The translations under genes and the position numbers were made by a program. From NCBI GenBank assembly GCA_050084515.1, contig CM114275.1:20708001-20772000 (forward strand): DNA of 64,000 bases, written 5' to 3'. Under the pieces are notes generated by a model. That model worked only from the letters and a program-made list of their open reading frames with translations. It was not told where the DNA came from and ran no database searches. Positions 33,508-47,349 of this stretch are shown piece after piece; positions within the stretch are counted from its first letter, which is position 1; each line of letters begins with the position of its first letter. Source of the stretch: Blasia pusilla (lineage: Eukaryota; Marchantiophyta; Marchantiopsida; Blasiales).

Positions 33508-36500
33508 AAAGTGAAAGCAGCCACATTCAAGTTTGATTCCAAAAATTTCATCGGAAAGTAGGTCATGTAGAAGGTAATTTATGCGTGTACACAAGCACGT
33601 ATTGAAATGGTTCGAGCTCCAACTATGGACCTGCACACTATAACACACAACTATCAAGGTGACGCAGTTGATAGAGTTGACATTTGAAGGTGTGGATTTT
33701 ATAAGCTCTTGAGAGGGACCATTGTGACTTGGATCTAATTAGTCCAACCTAGCGTTGTGGAGAAGGTTTGCATGTGAGTTGGTACTTCAAATATTGGGTG
33801 GTTTTGTTGAGGATTGATAAGCATGCAATCAATTTCAAATTTGGGGTTCCATGAACGCACTTGAGGCCATACTTTGTTGGAGAAACAACAGTTAGATTAG
33901 TCCTAACTACATATTGAATTGAGGTCGTGTTGGCATTCCTTGAGTCCTCACTTGTAAGACAACAGAACTAATGATTGATAGAGTTGGTGAGTGTGCATCT
34001 ATTATTCTTGAGGCGACTTTGTGGTTCAAAGATAAAATCTATAAGGATTTTGACCAAGATTCCCTACATGTTGGAAATTTTCCAACCATAGGGAGTACTA
34101 ATATGTGTGCGCTCGAGTACTTATTTTGGGTCTGGAACTTGGAGCGCACATAGCTACGTAGGATTAGGCAACTATAGTAATAGGGCGTGCTATATACTGT
34201 TATGGATAGTGAGGATTGGTTATGAAGTGATTTTAGCAAGTAAGGGTTAGGTGAATAAAAAAAGGATGTATTAGATTAGTTGATAGTTAAAAATTATAGT
34301 TTAGAAGAGGTATTTTTTTAATTATTAATTTTTCTTAAAAAATGAGAAGTGAGTGTGCTAGTAGAGACTTATGTGGGTGAGCATTATGGCTCATGAGGTT
34401 TTTGAGAAATTAAAATTTTTATTGAGGCTATTTTTATGCATGGGCGGGTATAACATTCACACCACAATATAGGGGAGTGTGGTGACAATGTCGTGGATGT
34501 GTGACTCCATGACGAGATCACGGTCATGAGCATGAGGTTGACATCTATTGTGTTAATGTTTGCTATATTTCTATGGTTTTCGGTAGTTTGTGGTGTGTCT
34601 TGCAGGAGCACAAGTTGCAACTGACCTATGTGGTATAGGTGTCATCAAGTGGTATGAGATTGGTTTCAATGAGTCGTTTGGATGCCAATTTTCATGGCAC
34701 TTGGGGGCATATGATTGTGACTCGTGACTGACACTAGATATGGGTACAAGCCAAGTGGTGGATCCTACTATGAGATATGTATTGGATGTGAGTAGGCTCC
34801 ATATGAGTTGGTGAGGTGGTGGATTTGTATGTGTGTCGTATGGGATGTGTATGGTCTTAGGAGAGTCAAGTGGTAGACTTGTATGTAGTATATCCCAGTT
34901 TGGATGTTCGCGAACTTGGCGCAAGTTGATTGGGTAGTATACCCTTGTGTGTAAGTTATATGATAGTGGCGGTTTTCGAGTTGTTGTAAGAGCTGATGAT
35001 AGTTGTCATTACCTATGTTGTGTGTGTGTCAATTGGTGTGACTGTGGGTGGTGCAATGTAATTGCCAATGGTGACGAATGAGGCAAATTTTTTTTATCTC
35101 AGCCTCTTTGGTGAGGGCTCTGAGGAGATGGGGTGCCATTGGTGGTGGTGGTGATGGTTTCATGCAGAGTGGGATGTGATATCATCCATCCCCACCGAGT
35201 TTGATGTTTAATGAGGATTTGAGTGGGGGTCAAGAAGGTATCGATTGGTGCCAAGTGATGGTGTTACTATGTTTTCTCATGATGACATCGAGGAGGTGTA
35301 TGGGTCCATGATTAAGGGTCCAAAGACAATTTTCAAGAGTTCAAAATCAAGTTCCCCAATAAGCAGGCACACGTACCATCATTAGTAGGATATGACGGAC
35401 TGTCATGGCACCAAATCATGTAAAGGAAGTTCAAGAAGGTTGGCATTATGGCACTGTTGGAACTAGATTTCCAATGGTGTATTATTGAGTTGTATGCCCT
35501 CACTTTTTAGAGAATGCACCATTTTGGCTAGGATTGTATGGAGGGATTCAAAGATACATTCGCAAGTATACTCAATTATTTCTTTGTCCTTCATCTTTAA
35601 GTAAATAGAGTGTCCTAGTCAATATTAAAGTTTGGTGTGTATGCCTCCATTTTGTTGTTGTGCCGAAGCATACTCGACATAGAGACGATGCAACCTTTGA
35701 GACTTACATGACCTTCAAACCTTTGTGTGAGCACAAGAATGACAATTTTAGTCAATGTCAAGGTAAGCATAAACCAACCAAAGGGGACTAATGGGTAACG
35801 TGTTGGGCCTTTGCTTGGGCCCAAGGGGTATTCAAAATCTCCGAGATGAACAAGATTCTTCAAACACTAGTAAGTATCTATACATGCCATATTAATCCTT
35901 TTAAGTCTTAGTAGTCAATCTTAAAATCTGGTCATGGGATCCATTTAGTATTTTTAAGCAATATGTTTTTCCTCAAGTGGAGTATGCCCTATCCTCGTGG
36001 AGCTAATGTTCTACAAGACCAGATCCCCCTCCCCCCCTTAAGCCTTTTGCCCAACATAGAGGGGACTTTGTATGGGAAGAGATGTTGCACCTCAAGGGAT
36101 AAGATCCCTTTGCCATCATACAAGCAATACAAGGAATCAAATGATGAGCAACCCCAAAAGGATGATGAAAATGGATGGATCTCAAAGACCATACATCGAG
36201 AGGATAATTAATAAGGATGTTGTTTGGATATCGCGAGGGATTGATCCGTCATTGACATATTGTCCACAACGGCTTAGTCAATCTCCATCATCTAATCAAT
36301 GCGGTCATAATGTAGGTTAGGCACAACCACGAATGCAAAAGAGAGCCAACTCTGTTGGCACACAACAAGGGCCCTTATCTGAATATGGAGGGGGCATCAA
36401 AGCTTCCCTAGCCTTGAGGGGCCAAGACACAAGCATTGTACCAAATCCTACAATGGAGAATCATAGAGCATTGTAGAGAATTGAGGTTGGACAAAGGAAA

Positions 36501-37141
36501 ATCGAAAATCACTTTAAGAAAAATAAGAAGTAGTTGAACTTTAGAGAAAAAGAGGAGCAATATATGTGACATCGACGGAAGTGGGTTGAGATTAGGAACC
36601 TACTATCTCTCTCCTAAAGGAGATAGCAGATGGAAGCAAGAGCAAAGTAGAGAGGTAAAGTATTGAAAGAGTAAGCAAGATGTGTGAAAGGAATTGACCT
36701 AAACCAAACCCTATACATCAAATAATGGAGTAAAATTGTAAAACCCACTTGGTATCAGAAGATCAGTATCAAGACCAAAATTGATACTTGAGGAGAAGGT
36801 ATCCCATAAAATTGTAACACCGAAGTAATGAAAGCTGCTCATCATAACGTTCCTGTTGAAAATCCTAATGTAGAAAAAAATTACTAGGGCTTCGTTAGTT
36901 AATGAAAAAGTTTATTCCAATGATTGACAGGGACCGCGTAGGGTAGTAGAGAACTGCCATTCATTTCAAATCTTTACTCCGAATTTTTTTTAATCATGTA
37001 ATGGGGCAACCTTGGTAAATTTATTTAATAAGAGGACTTGCGACAAAAAGCCAATTCTTTTCCACCTCACGTTCTCTTTAATCTCGCAACATGTCCCTGC
37101 CTTCAATTTCCAACTATCGGTAGTGAATAGCGCTGATAGGA
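33508..37141. other. Intergenic region without recognised gene
   Basis: Moderately AT-rich DNA with short ORFs and no motif I can identify. Parts may be old repeat remnants. No RNA gene was seen. Confidence 0.35.
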
Positions 37142-37181
37142 CCTGGAGAATGCAGTCGGGATGACGACTGCATTCTCCAGG
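37142..37181. repeat. Perfect 17-bp hairpin with 6-nt loop
   Basis: CCTGGAGAATGCAGTCG (37142-37158), loop GGATGA, then its exact reverse complement (37165-37181). It is isolated in an otherwise featureless stretch. It is too short for a typical plant miRNA precursor. Confidence 0.85.
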
Positions 37182-38828
37182 AGGCTGGGATCAACATTTG
37201 TGGGCTTGCGCTCCTCCTGACAAGAGATCGATGGGCTCATAATTGCCCAATTGCTTCTACCCTAGTGTAGGGTGCGCTGACCCCCAGCCCGCGCCATTGA
37301 CTTCATCTGTTTCTATCCGGTATTGAGAACTAGGTGAGGTGGATCCACAAGTTTTTGAACTTTTGGTCCTGCCTCGATTTCCTCGTTCAACTTTGACCTT
37401 CTCGGGCAATGTTTTCACCCATCTCTTCGTTGTCGGTTTCCAAACCTGGGGCTTTTTCTCCCAATCCTGCGTTCATTCGCACCTCTGATGACTTCTATTA
37501 TCTACTTTTATATCCGCTCTGCGCAATGCTACGTACTAAGAATCTGTCCAACCTCATTCGCACTTCTCGTGGTCTCTGTTATCCACGTTTAATGCCGTCT
37601 CGCTACGTCTACCAAATCTGCCTACAAAGCTAGTTGACGATGTATCTCACACGTATATGGCTCGTTGTAGCAAGGTCTTAACTTCCAGCTTCATCTGGAG
37701 TCTTACTTTGACGCAAATTCGCCTGCATTGAGGTGCGGCTCCCTATAAGCGTCAATCAAATCCATATTACTGCAGTTATTGGATCTGCAGGGAATGGATT
37801 GTTACACATGCAGAGATTCAGTTTTCTTGAAGGTAGAGTTCTATACCGAGTAAAAGTCGGAAGGTTGTAACTAGAATCAAAAGGCAGTTGAGTTAGACCA
37901 GGAAACCTTCGTCAAAAGCTTTATGTAGAAATCTTGGATGGACAGACTCAGATTCGATCATCAGAAATACACCACCCTTCACTGTGCTTTAAGCTCAGGA
38001 TAATAGAAAATAAATATGGGAGCTCAAGTCACATCGCTGGTCGTCTCCTCCAATCACTTCGTCCAGAATTTACTCAAAGGTACGAGCTCCATCAAACATG
38101 TGTCCTGATGAGAGTAGAAATCAGAAGGAAACCTCTGAAGCCAACAACGGTTCTAACACTTATCACAATACTCCAGCTGAAACATGAGACACCTATAGAG
38201 GATTCTTAGAGCGGCAGCATTCACTTCAGTGCCAAGCACATGTCCTGTATATTAACGACATGTCATCACCATAAGAGAGACTAATATCAGCCTCCATCAA
38301 ATCTTTGATTGCACACCAATTGACCTTTTATTCTTCTCATAGTCTACATTTACTACACCCACCACAGATAACTACCACCACCTCTCAGGCCACTCACCTT
38401 TTTTCTAAACCTTCTACCTACCCATGGCTTCTGGCAGGACCAAGAAACTAGTGGTGCTGACGTCCCATAGGCCATCCAGAAACTTCAACTGGAAGTTTCC
38501 AAGTAAACTTAGGACTCAAATAAATCATATAGCCTGACTTGCAACCTCTATCCAAAAGCAATCTAGAAGCTTCTATTTTCACTGCCAACGTTAAATATAG
38601 AGAAAGTCCCTCTTGGTCTAATGAGTCGTTAAGGCTGCTCACTGACGAAAAAGGTAAATAAGCCAACGAACAGCAAGGACTTTCTCTATTCATCATAGTA
38701 CTGAAACATCACTAATCCAGGCATACGTCACGAGAACCCTTATTTGTGCCTGGTGCTTAAAAGAGTACTCACAGAGTCTACTGCTGACCTTCCAAAATCT
38801 TGGAAAGCCCGAGAAAAGTGTGTCTTGA
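37182..38828. other. Intergenic region downstream of BUB3
   Basis: No recognised gene. The part near 38,829 probably contains the 3' untranslated region of BUB3. Confidence 0.4.
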
Positions 38829-41800
38829 TCAGGACGTCTGGACATAAGCCTTAGGCTTAGGTTTCACTTCAGCCTCATTAACACTCCGGACATATATTGC
38901 GTCAGGCTCATGTCTGCAAACAAGTGATTTTCAGACAGAAGGTTACCAAAGTCCTTAGCGTCCAAGTGACATTACTGAAGTACATTCCGGGCCAATAAAG
39001 GATAAGCAATACAGGAATGACTAAAAAATTCCAACTTGAGAATTCCCACACCTGCTCAATGGATTACCTGTCATCTACAAAATCCCTTTGTTAAGATTCC
39101 TATGATCACGGACAAAAACAGTCTAGAACTGCATCATGTAGACACTTTTAAGAAAGCAGAAAACAACATTCAGTTGGAACAGGATTATTAGGGTGTATTA
39201 CTGTTTCTCGCCCTCCTCAAATGTGTAGCTTGAGGCAACAGCTAGTAGACGACCATCTCGGCTGAAAGAAAGAGCAGCAATACTTGTAGGATATCTTGAA
39301 TACTGCACAAAGGCAAAAGAATACGTCACCTTATTCGTACTTTGAGATATCAAGTAATAGCTTGTAATAATTTCCACTTTTACCCTCATCCCCATCAAAG
39401 AAAATAGGGGAACCCTCACCAGGGTCCCCTCAGTTAAGTCTGTTACCTGATACAGTCTCTTTTTGTTGTTGCCATCCCAAACATTGACATAGCCATCACA
39501 GCCACCAGTTGCGAAGGTACCATAGCTGAATATTCCAGCCATAGTGACATACATCAGGCCAACATTCAACATTGATTCCTCTGACTAAAAAACAATTGCT
39601 CCAGTTATCTACAGCTGAGATGGGAGGAGTGGCTGAATGGATAACGAATGCAGACGGATTTGAGAGCCAGGAAATACATCTGACAGGATGACACTTCAGG
39701 CAAAACAACCCAGCCATAACAGCAAGCTCTGCTTACATCGGATGGAATGCAATGGCATTCACTGGATACACTGTGTCCCGTCCAGCTTCTGACTTCCGAT
39801 GACACTTAAAAGCATACCTATTACACAGCAAACATGATCATGCCATGTTAGTGTCATAGGACATGGCTTTTGATTAACAAGGTGAAAACAATCTGTGCAC
39901 TGCAAACATTAAACTGAACAGCCACTAGATTGAAGTAATCTAAAGTACATCATCCTTCCTCCTGGAGCCCAGAATCCTTTGTAACAATCGAACAACATCG
40001 CTCATTAGTGAAATACTGCTAGGCAATGCTAATCCAAATTTTGATGTGAGGCCACTGTCAGTGGCCTGTAAAGCAAGTATATCAAGGACCATAAAAGACA
40101 GTACAAGAGCACACTAGGGTTGTTGACCCCAAATGAAGATCTGAACCATAACATATTTTGGACAAAGCATCCAAATCTTGAATCTTGAATGAAAATCATC
40201 CTCAGTCACCATTGAGCACTCTATGAAAGCAATAACCTAAAAGCATAAACTCCAGGATTTGAAGACAAATCTACATAAAGGCAGATGTCAACATGAAGTG
40301 CCTTCCATGCTGAGAAGGCTTAGCAGTTTTGAGTGAATACTTTTTAGCTTGCCCAGCTTCTGACTGGTCAAAAAACTCCATGGCAACACGACCTTCCACA
40401 GAACTGAGTGCATATCCTGTGCAATCCACACAAATTTCACTTTCTTGTCTCAGCCAACTCAACTTGACTTTTTTTTCATTCTGTCGGTCACTATCCACCA
40501 ACAAAATGGTGACAAAAGAGATCGAACAAGCTCAGATACTCATGTCAGTAACACCCATTTAAAAATGCATACAGTTGTAGTACATTTAAGGGGGTGTACA
40601 AAATTAGCAGAATGCATCCACTTTTTGGAGACTCCTGGAAATATTTCACAGGTAAAGAAGCATCAACAGGATTGTGTAGTACTGACAAGGGGATTCAAAA
40701 TATTCTTGCTCAACATTAATTACGAAGTCTAAATTGTACGGGAATTTAAAGTGAGCATTGTGTATTCCCTATGCATGTTGAAACTAATGAGAAGAAGAAG
40801 AATACATGGGTTAAGATCCAAAACGTCGAGATACCTCAAGTAATGCTGTATTCTAGAGGTGATGGCTTGAAGAGAGCCATTGTTGGTTCAAAACCTACTA
40901 GAAGAGTGACTGAGAAAACCTTCCAAAGACATGCAATGCTGGACCATTGGTGCTAGGCAAATCCGAAATCATCTGAGAGTCCTATAAAGGTCAGGATGAG
41001 AACCGCTCAGACAAGCTCAAGGATCTGTGGCTTGTACAATGAGAGAACAGACAAATGTAGATTGCTTGAATTTGAAGTCTAACTCCACAAACTTTAAGTT
41101 CCTCTTTGAGAGATGTATAATAGAAAAACCACTTCAAACAAACACATTTCTCTGCCATCTGCAGGGCTGCAATGGAATCCTTTCAAATGTGACAATACTC
41201 TTGGATACTCAAAGGATGAAGGGGGTTCTGCTATCTATCCTAACAAAGTAATCCATAACTTCCATTGGTGCTCTTAGGACATGGAATCACACATTTCATC
41301 AATCACGCTGTTGACTTGATAATATGGATACTGAAACTATATTCAACGAGATGAGCCATAACTCTGCATCTTCTCTGATGGATCTTTCCCCATCATTTTT
41401 CTCTTCCTGAGAGCCTTCCTAGGGTGAGGATGCGGATATTCTTGAGAGATGTTCTTGAGGACTATGGCATTGATTCAAGTCAGCAGGCCCAGCAGAAGCA
41501 TGGAAGTAAAGAACAGTGGGAACGGAGAGTCAATTTCTAAGTTGATTGTCTGCAGTAGCTGAGCTGCTAAGATGGGCTCAGAGTGACAGTCATATATGTA
41601 ATATTCACAAAAAGCTAAAACATATTCAGGAAAAAGCGGATCATTTTATAACTTTAGGCACATATCTGTGAAGGAGTTCTCTCCAAATCCCAACTCTTTA
41701 GTCGTGCACCTAAACGTAAACCCTCTGTCAGCCTTCAAAAGCAACATGGGTCATTGTTTCAAGCGAATTCCATAGTCACCAGGGCCTGTAGCAACATTTA

Positions 41801-43734
41801 GTGCCTTTGAACTGCTTTATGCCCTGTTGCCCATACACTCCGCTTGAAAACATAACTGAATTTTCAAACCGCACTTAACTGGGATCATGTTAATATGAGT
41901 GCACATCATACCAACTTAGAGTTATCATATTGAGGTTTACAAGAGTTCTCGACAATTTTACGTGGTTCTGGACAGAAGATAAATTAAACGCTCTGAGGTA
42001 ACAGCTAACTAGTCCCTCAATTTCCCATGCCTTGATTACAGGTAGACCTATGCGAGCCTTATTGAGCTCGGCTTTCCACTTATTGGAGAACAATTGAGCC
42101 CCATCACATTCCTATGAAAGGGTCAGCGAAGAGTTTCTATACCTGTTGTGTTCGGATAGCATCGAACACACCGCGTTTGGTATTTCAGAGACGATTCACG
42201 GAGCTGTTCAGGTTGAGACATGTTCCGCAGGTCATAGACATTGATGTGACGGCAGGCAGTTGCCACTACCAGTCGGTGTCCAACAAGAGACATGGAATAG
42301 ACTCGTTCAGGTTGTGGATACGTTTCCTGACCACTGGCAGCTCGAGCATCCCAACATCTCAAGGTCTTGTCCCAACTCCCAGAAATAACTTGCCCTGCAA
42401 AAATGTCTCGGCGTTCAATTAGGTAAACAGAAGTCCAGACCTCCAATGCGGATGGGCACACACAGAGGCATCCCAATTATTCCCCTGCCCCTCCTGAATA
42501 CTATAAGGATTACAGTGTTGGCCCAAAAACTTGTCCCCGTGATTCGTTCGCTATCTTACGAATGCTTTCCAAGATCAAGGGGGCCAGAGGATTCGATATG
42601 TACCTGTGGCATGAGAGTACTCTACGCATCTGACTGGAGCGTCGTGGGTCCCCAATACATCCTCTCGACCCGTGTTGAAGTCGTACCTGAACGTCAAAGG
42701 ACAGTTATGATCTGTATAAATTATGATTATCATCACTGTAGCTGGATTGCCGACCTATATCTTTCTACCCAAAGCTGATGTCCGAAGCACAATCTTGGGT
42801 TCTTGGAATTGCCCTAACTCCTCATAATTTGCAAAAGATCCATCGAATTGAACCACCTCGATAGCTGGTCCCATTGTAACAAATGCAAAACTTTTTCAAG
42901 GTTTTATAAGACTCATCCCTAAACATTGAATTTGGTAAAATCGGGACATGACACCCAGAAAAAGATTATCCGTCTCGGGGAACGAAAGGAGAGCATCAAT
43001 TCCAACTTCGAACGCCCAATCGATCGGCAAGTGTGGTAGACTATACTTCGAATTTCTCGCTCTCTGGAGCTCAGTCGACCAATTGCGGACAACAAGTGGA
43101 TTAAAGAACCATATGGGCGTGCTTGCTGTCGAACTTATTCTACTTCAAAACTGGAGGTATCAGGGGAAACTTCATCCCTTTCGTCCGACTCTGGAGAGGA
43201 GACAGAAGACAATCCTAATCGAATGCTTCCGAAGGTATCACAAGATAAGTAGTAGCTGCACTGACCTTCGCACTGTTCTGTCGGCGCTGGCGCTGAATCC
43301 CGAGAAATCATCGTGAAAGCAGCAGTCTAGGACAGGACCTCTATGTGCAAAGGACCCCTTCAGAACGTTGGCACTGGCATCATATAGACGTACTTTCTGC
43401 GCAGGAAAACTCTTTTTGGAGTCAGCCGCAATGCATTGACGCATATCGTCACTGCTGGTTTACGGATCAAGAAAGTCGAACGCACAGACATCTTCCCAGA
43501 ACGAGACGTAAAACACACTACGAACACGTTCTCTCTCTCTCTCTCTCTCGCGTATGGACATTCTCTACTATCCCGTCCACATGCGGTACGTGGCAGAACG
43601 GGCAAGGTAGTACGCACACAATCCCAAGACGAAACGAGGAGATGATCACTGTGATTGGAAAACCGCAGATTAGAAATGCCGTCAGCGGGTGGCGAACTCA
43701 GCTCCCGACCCGACCCGCCTGTACCTCCGATCAT
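38829..43734 (-). CDS. BUB3: BUB3, WD40 spindle-checkpoint protein, nine coding exons
   Basis: BUB3 binds phosphorylated MELT motifs at kinetochores and recruits BUB1/BUBR1-type kinases in the spindle assembly checkpoint. Coding exons on the minus strand are 43734-43618, 43396-43266, 42686-42604, 42394-42143, 40416-40341, 39817-39737, 39525-39447, 39302-39202 and 38913-38829. All phases agree and give 334 residues, the usual plant BUB3 length. Diagnostic blocks include [114 protein letters not shown] and [14 protein letters not shown]. It starts at a good ATG and ends [12 protein letters not shown]. The last intron uses a weak CA|GTAATA donor; reading through it would give a false early stop at 39198. 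No damage is seen, so this is a functional host gene. Confidence 0.95.
43529..43550. repeat. (CT)n microsatellite in BUB3 intron 1
   Basis: CT dinucleotide run of about 20 bases within the first intron (43397-43617). Confidence 0.85.
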
Positions 43735-46559
43735 GTTGCTCAGCTGCTATACAATGAACACACCCCTCAGACGAACTTCAACAAATGACAAGAACGGAAA
43801 CCGTTAAGGATTGAGGATAGCGAAGATGCAATCCTTCGTCTGCCTGCCGCAGCCTTTTTCCCCTCTCCCGCAATTTTCAAACCATCTGCCAGAAAGAAAC
43901 TGGCTCCCGCATTGATTCAGCGATTCATCACGGCATCGTGTAGCAAATGCTAGCTCAGCGCGCGCGACTGTGTTCCTGCCTTTAATAGCAAGGTATTTAC
44001 TCACATCTACGTAAAACTAATAACGGAGCAGAAACCTGCATTCCGGCGAGACAAACTGGCATCTCATGGAAAGAGCGCACGCAACGCGCACAGAGCCGAT
44101 TCAGAAAATACCGCAGAGCGTGCGTGCAAGCAAGCAAGCGTCCCACGCACACACAGAAAAGCAGGAGAGCGTACTCCGCCTCCTTCCGCCGCGATTCTGT
44201 GAAGAAACCCGACGGCGTCGACGATCGTGCCGTTTTCAAATGCTTTTCAAATCCTCCAAGATCACTTTTTCTTTCTCTCTCGTATAACGCACGGCGGCTC
44301 TGCTCGTTACTTCTTCCCAGAGCGCTCGCGTCTACGCTCTAGAGGCCTGCACTCCGGGGCACCGGCAGGATATGACTGCCACGTCGGCGCTACCCACTGC
44401 AACCCGCTCCCTCCGACCCCTCCTGTGCCGGGCCCGGCACAACGGTGACCTGCGAACGCCAGCCATTCATAGCTAGCTAGCTACTCCCACTCCTGCTACT
44501 GACTAGTATGAGGTTTCGCCCGTGATCGGACGGACGGGCTGCGGGTTCCCCTGTCATCTGTTGTGGGTCTTTTTGTTTTGCTTCCCTCTCGAACAAAGAT
44601 GAAAGGTGTAAATATACACTTTAAGATGAAAACCGTTGGGAATCTCTCATGTCCTCTCGACTTGTTTGTGGGGTTCCAAGAGGATGAGCGCATCTCCACA
44701 TGAGCGATACACGATGGAGGGGGGAGTTTGTTTTATGCTAAACATTTCTCTTTTATTATTTCCTCCTCTCCCCCATCATTTCCGATCATGGTGTGAATAG
44801 CTTCCTTGTATTTTTGCAAGTATGGGACATGATTATATATTTTAACCCGTGGGAAAGTTCTTTTTTGATTTCCAAAATGTGGCAATTGCGGAAAAAAAAT
44901 GTTTTTACTCAAGGGGTAGTAAGAAAAATGTTTTTCATTCAATGAGTAACAAGAAAAAATAATTTTTCTTGTCATATGTCAAACAAAGAGGCGTTGGCAA
45001 ATCAAAAAGGCACTCTCCAATAATAATATAGATGTATAAATAAATCATGAATTAAATGTATGAACGATGAAAATTAGTTTTGAAATTCCCTTCTTTGAAA
45101 AAATTGCTACTTCGTATTGAAATGTTTTTAAGAATTTCCTTTCTTCCTTAAGGAGAATGGAAATCCCCCTTTTCCTTTCCAACCTCCATTTCCCAAAAAA
45201 AATATTAAATAACTCTCGTCATTTTGGCAACAAATATTTTTCCCACCATTCATTCTAATATTCCCTTATTATTGAGCCAAAACTTGAAGTAAATTCCTAA
45301 AGACATTTTCATTGCATCTCCTAACCAAGTTGGAATTCCCTTTTACCTCCAAATTATTTCAAACAAATTTAACTAAAATAGTTAACTATATTTTAATTGG
45401 AGGATGATTTTTTTCTTTTGTTTCACTTGGCTTTGACACGTGTACGTACAAAATATTTTTTAACATGATTGCTGAGTTTAGTAAAAGGACACATTTGTAC
45501 GTAGCAAGGACACTTACCAGTATGTAATATGGGAAAAAAGAATAGGAGGAATACTTTGGAATCTTTATAAAAAAATTAACGTAAGAATTAAAACTTAGAC
45601 TCTTTTTTATCCATTCTCTCTTTAGGTTAGTGTAAGGGAGCATTTTTTTTAAATCCCATTAAAATTTGATGGGCTTCACACATGGCCTACATACAAAGAT
45701 TGTCAAATTAAGGCTAGTTTCTTTCTTAGACATGGTCTTTTTTTCTACCTTCCAAGTTTGAAAATTTCCCTTCTTCCCAATCATTTGAATATTTTCAAAT
45801 AAAATTAATGAAAATGGGGAATTAGAATGAACAAGAAGAAGCTTAGGGATCCTAAACCCTAAATGATCTTTTATGGAAATAAAACCTGCAATTTTTTGTT
45901 TCTATAGTTTTGGCAAGCATAATGTGAAAGCCGTAAAAAAATGACATATTTTACATTTCAAAAGAAAAAAAAACCCCCATCTCCTTCTCGAAACCTTATT
46001 TCCCCAATTGAAAAAGAAAAATCCTCTCATCATTCTGTAAAATAATTGTTGTCGAGTTGTTCTACTTTCCCCCCTCCTCAACATTCAACCACAATTTAAA
46101 CTATTTTTTCTAAAATGAGTTCCATTTTCCTCTCCCAAGATAGCCTTCAAGTTCCCTTTAGTTCCAAAATTTTAAAACAAAGAATTATAAAAATAGGGGG
46201 GAAATCACAAATAGTAGAGAGACTTGGAAAAATTAACAAGATACTCGGGAAGGGGTCATTTGGCTAAAGTTATACTATTTAATAATTTAGGGCTCGGTCC
46301 TTAAGATTGTTCATCATTGTGTATGTTGTATGAATTTGTACATCAAGCTCGTAAAGCCTCATGAAACCAACAAGTTTTCGAACAATACTATATTCACATA
46401 AACTTTGCGAGTCCAAGAGCCGCACCTCAGTTGCAATTCATTCATAACCTTGCAAGTATATAACCTTATATTTGTAACTTCCTTGCGAAGTTGATGAGTT
46501 TTACTCATAATTAGGGATGGTCATGTGGCTCGCAGTACCTTTCTATTACACTCGTAGTC
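43735..46559. other. Upstream region of BUB3 and AT-rich intergenic DNA
   Basis: The first few hundred bases should hold the BUB3 promoter and 5' untranslated region on the minus strand. 44,000-44,700 is GC-richer; beyond that the DNA becomes very AT-rich with homopolymer runs. No gene is recognised. Confidence 0.4.
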
Positions 46560-46920
46560 TAGCTGCAATTGGATACCAAAGAACTCACACAAAGGTGTTC
46601 TTGAAATGAGTCAATAGTCAAGTTCTCTAAATGCCAAGGGCATAATGAAAAAAGAAAAATTCCACCCATCTAAGAACATGCTTGCATCCATACTTCTATG
46701 TCATCAAGGTCCAATACCTCTACTATGTAGTGTCAAATAGTTATAGGTATGTTTGACTTTCCCCACATAGCAAAAAGTACGGTGAAAATGATATTTGTCG
46801 ATTGAAATGATATCCCATAGCTAAATATAGCAACTATAGGTCCCAATCCCTAAAATTTTCCCATTGCAAGCCATACTTGCGTAGCCCTTTCTCTACCGTT
46901 TGTATACACGTATGGTGCAT
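46560..46920 (-). pseudogene. Degraded Ty3/gypsy integrase fragment (fifth remnant of the family)
   Basis: On the minus strand the sequence aligns with the integrase core end of the large elements: a KGLRKYGLQ block, a DWDL block, LAMGYHF, then EVLDLDDIEVWMQACS close to copy 1 EVLDLDDPDVWMRACS. No ORF survives. It is an older insertion of the same or a closely related family. Confidence 0.65.
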
Positions 46921-47349
46921 GATCATGCAAAGAAACTTCTTTGCCTTTGACATCGTTGGATATCTAGATTGGGTCAACACAATGCTCTTTCCAGATCTAG
47001 TTTACCCTCGATTTACGATTGGAGCCACTACAACCTCGCTGACCATGCCCGACCCTACCTTTGGAGCCATCTCCTCCACATCTTGCACTACCATATGAGG
47101 CAATGGAACTAGAGTTGGTCGTGGACCACCTCCCTTAGCTCAGGAGATGCATACCATTGCCTCCTCCACACACGATACGCACAACTATCTAGGGTAGTAT
47201 AATCGTAGTACTGGAAATGGTGACAATGGAAGCATCCTTGATGAGAACCATCATGTCAAGGTGATGGCACTCCATAACCACTCCCCTACTTGATACAATC
47301 TCCCTAAAGATGAAACTATCCACAAGACCAACATATCAACCGTGACTAT
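46921..47349. other. Short intergenic stretch
   Basis: No recognised feature. ACTAT at 47345-47349 could be the target duplication of the adjoining copia element, but the partner site is not in view. Confidence 0.3.

Noticed and set aside
36000-36320. Short overlapping ORFs on both strands
   Set aside because: No conserved motif or splice context.
37142-37181. miRNA precursor
   Set aside because: The stem is only 17 bp, shorter than needed for a mature plant miRNA duplex.
39198-39203. Apparent early stop of BUB3 after FEEGEKQ
   Set aside because: A CA|GTAATA donor at 39202/39201 joins in phase to an exon at 38913-38829 encoding the expected conserved BUB3 tail.
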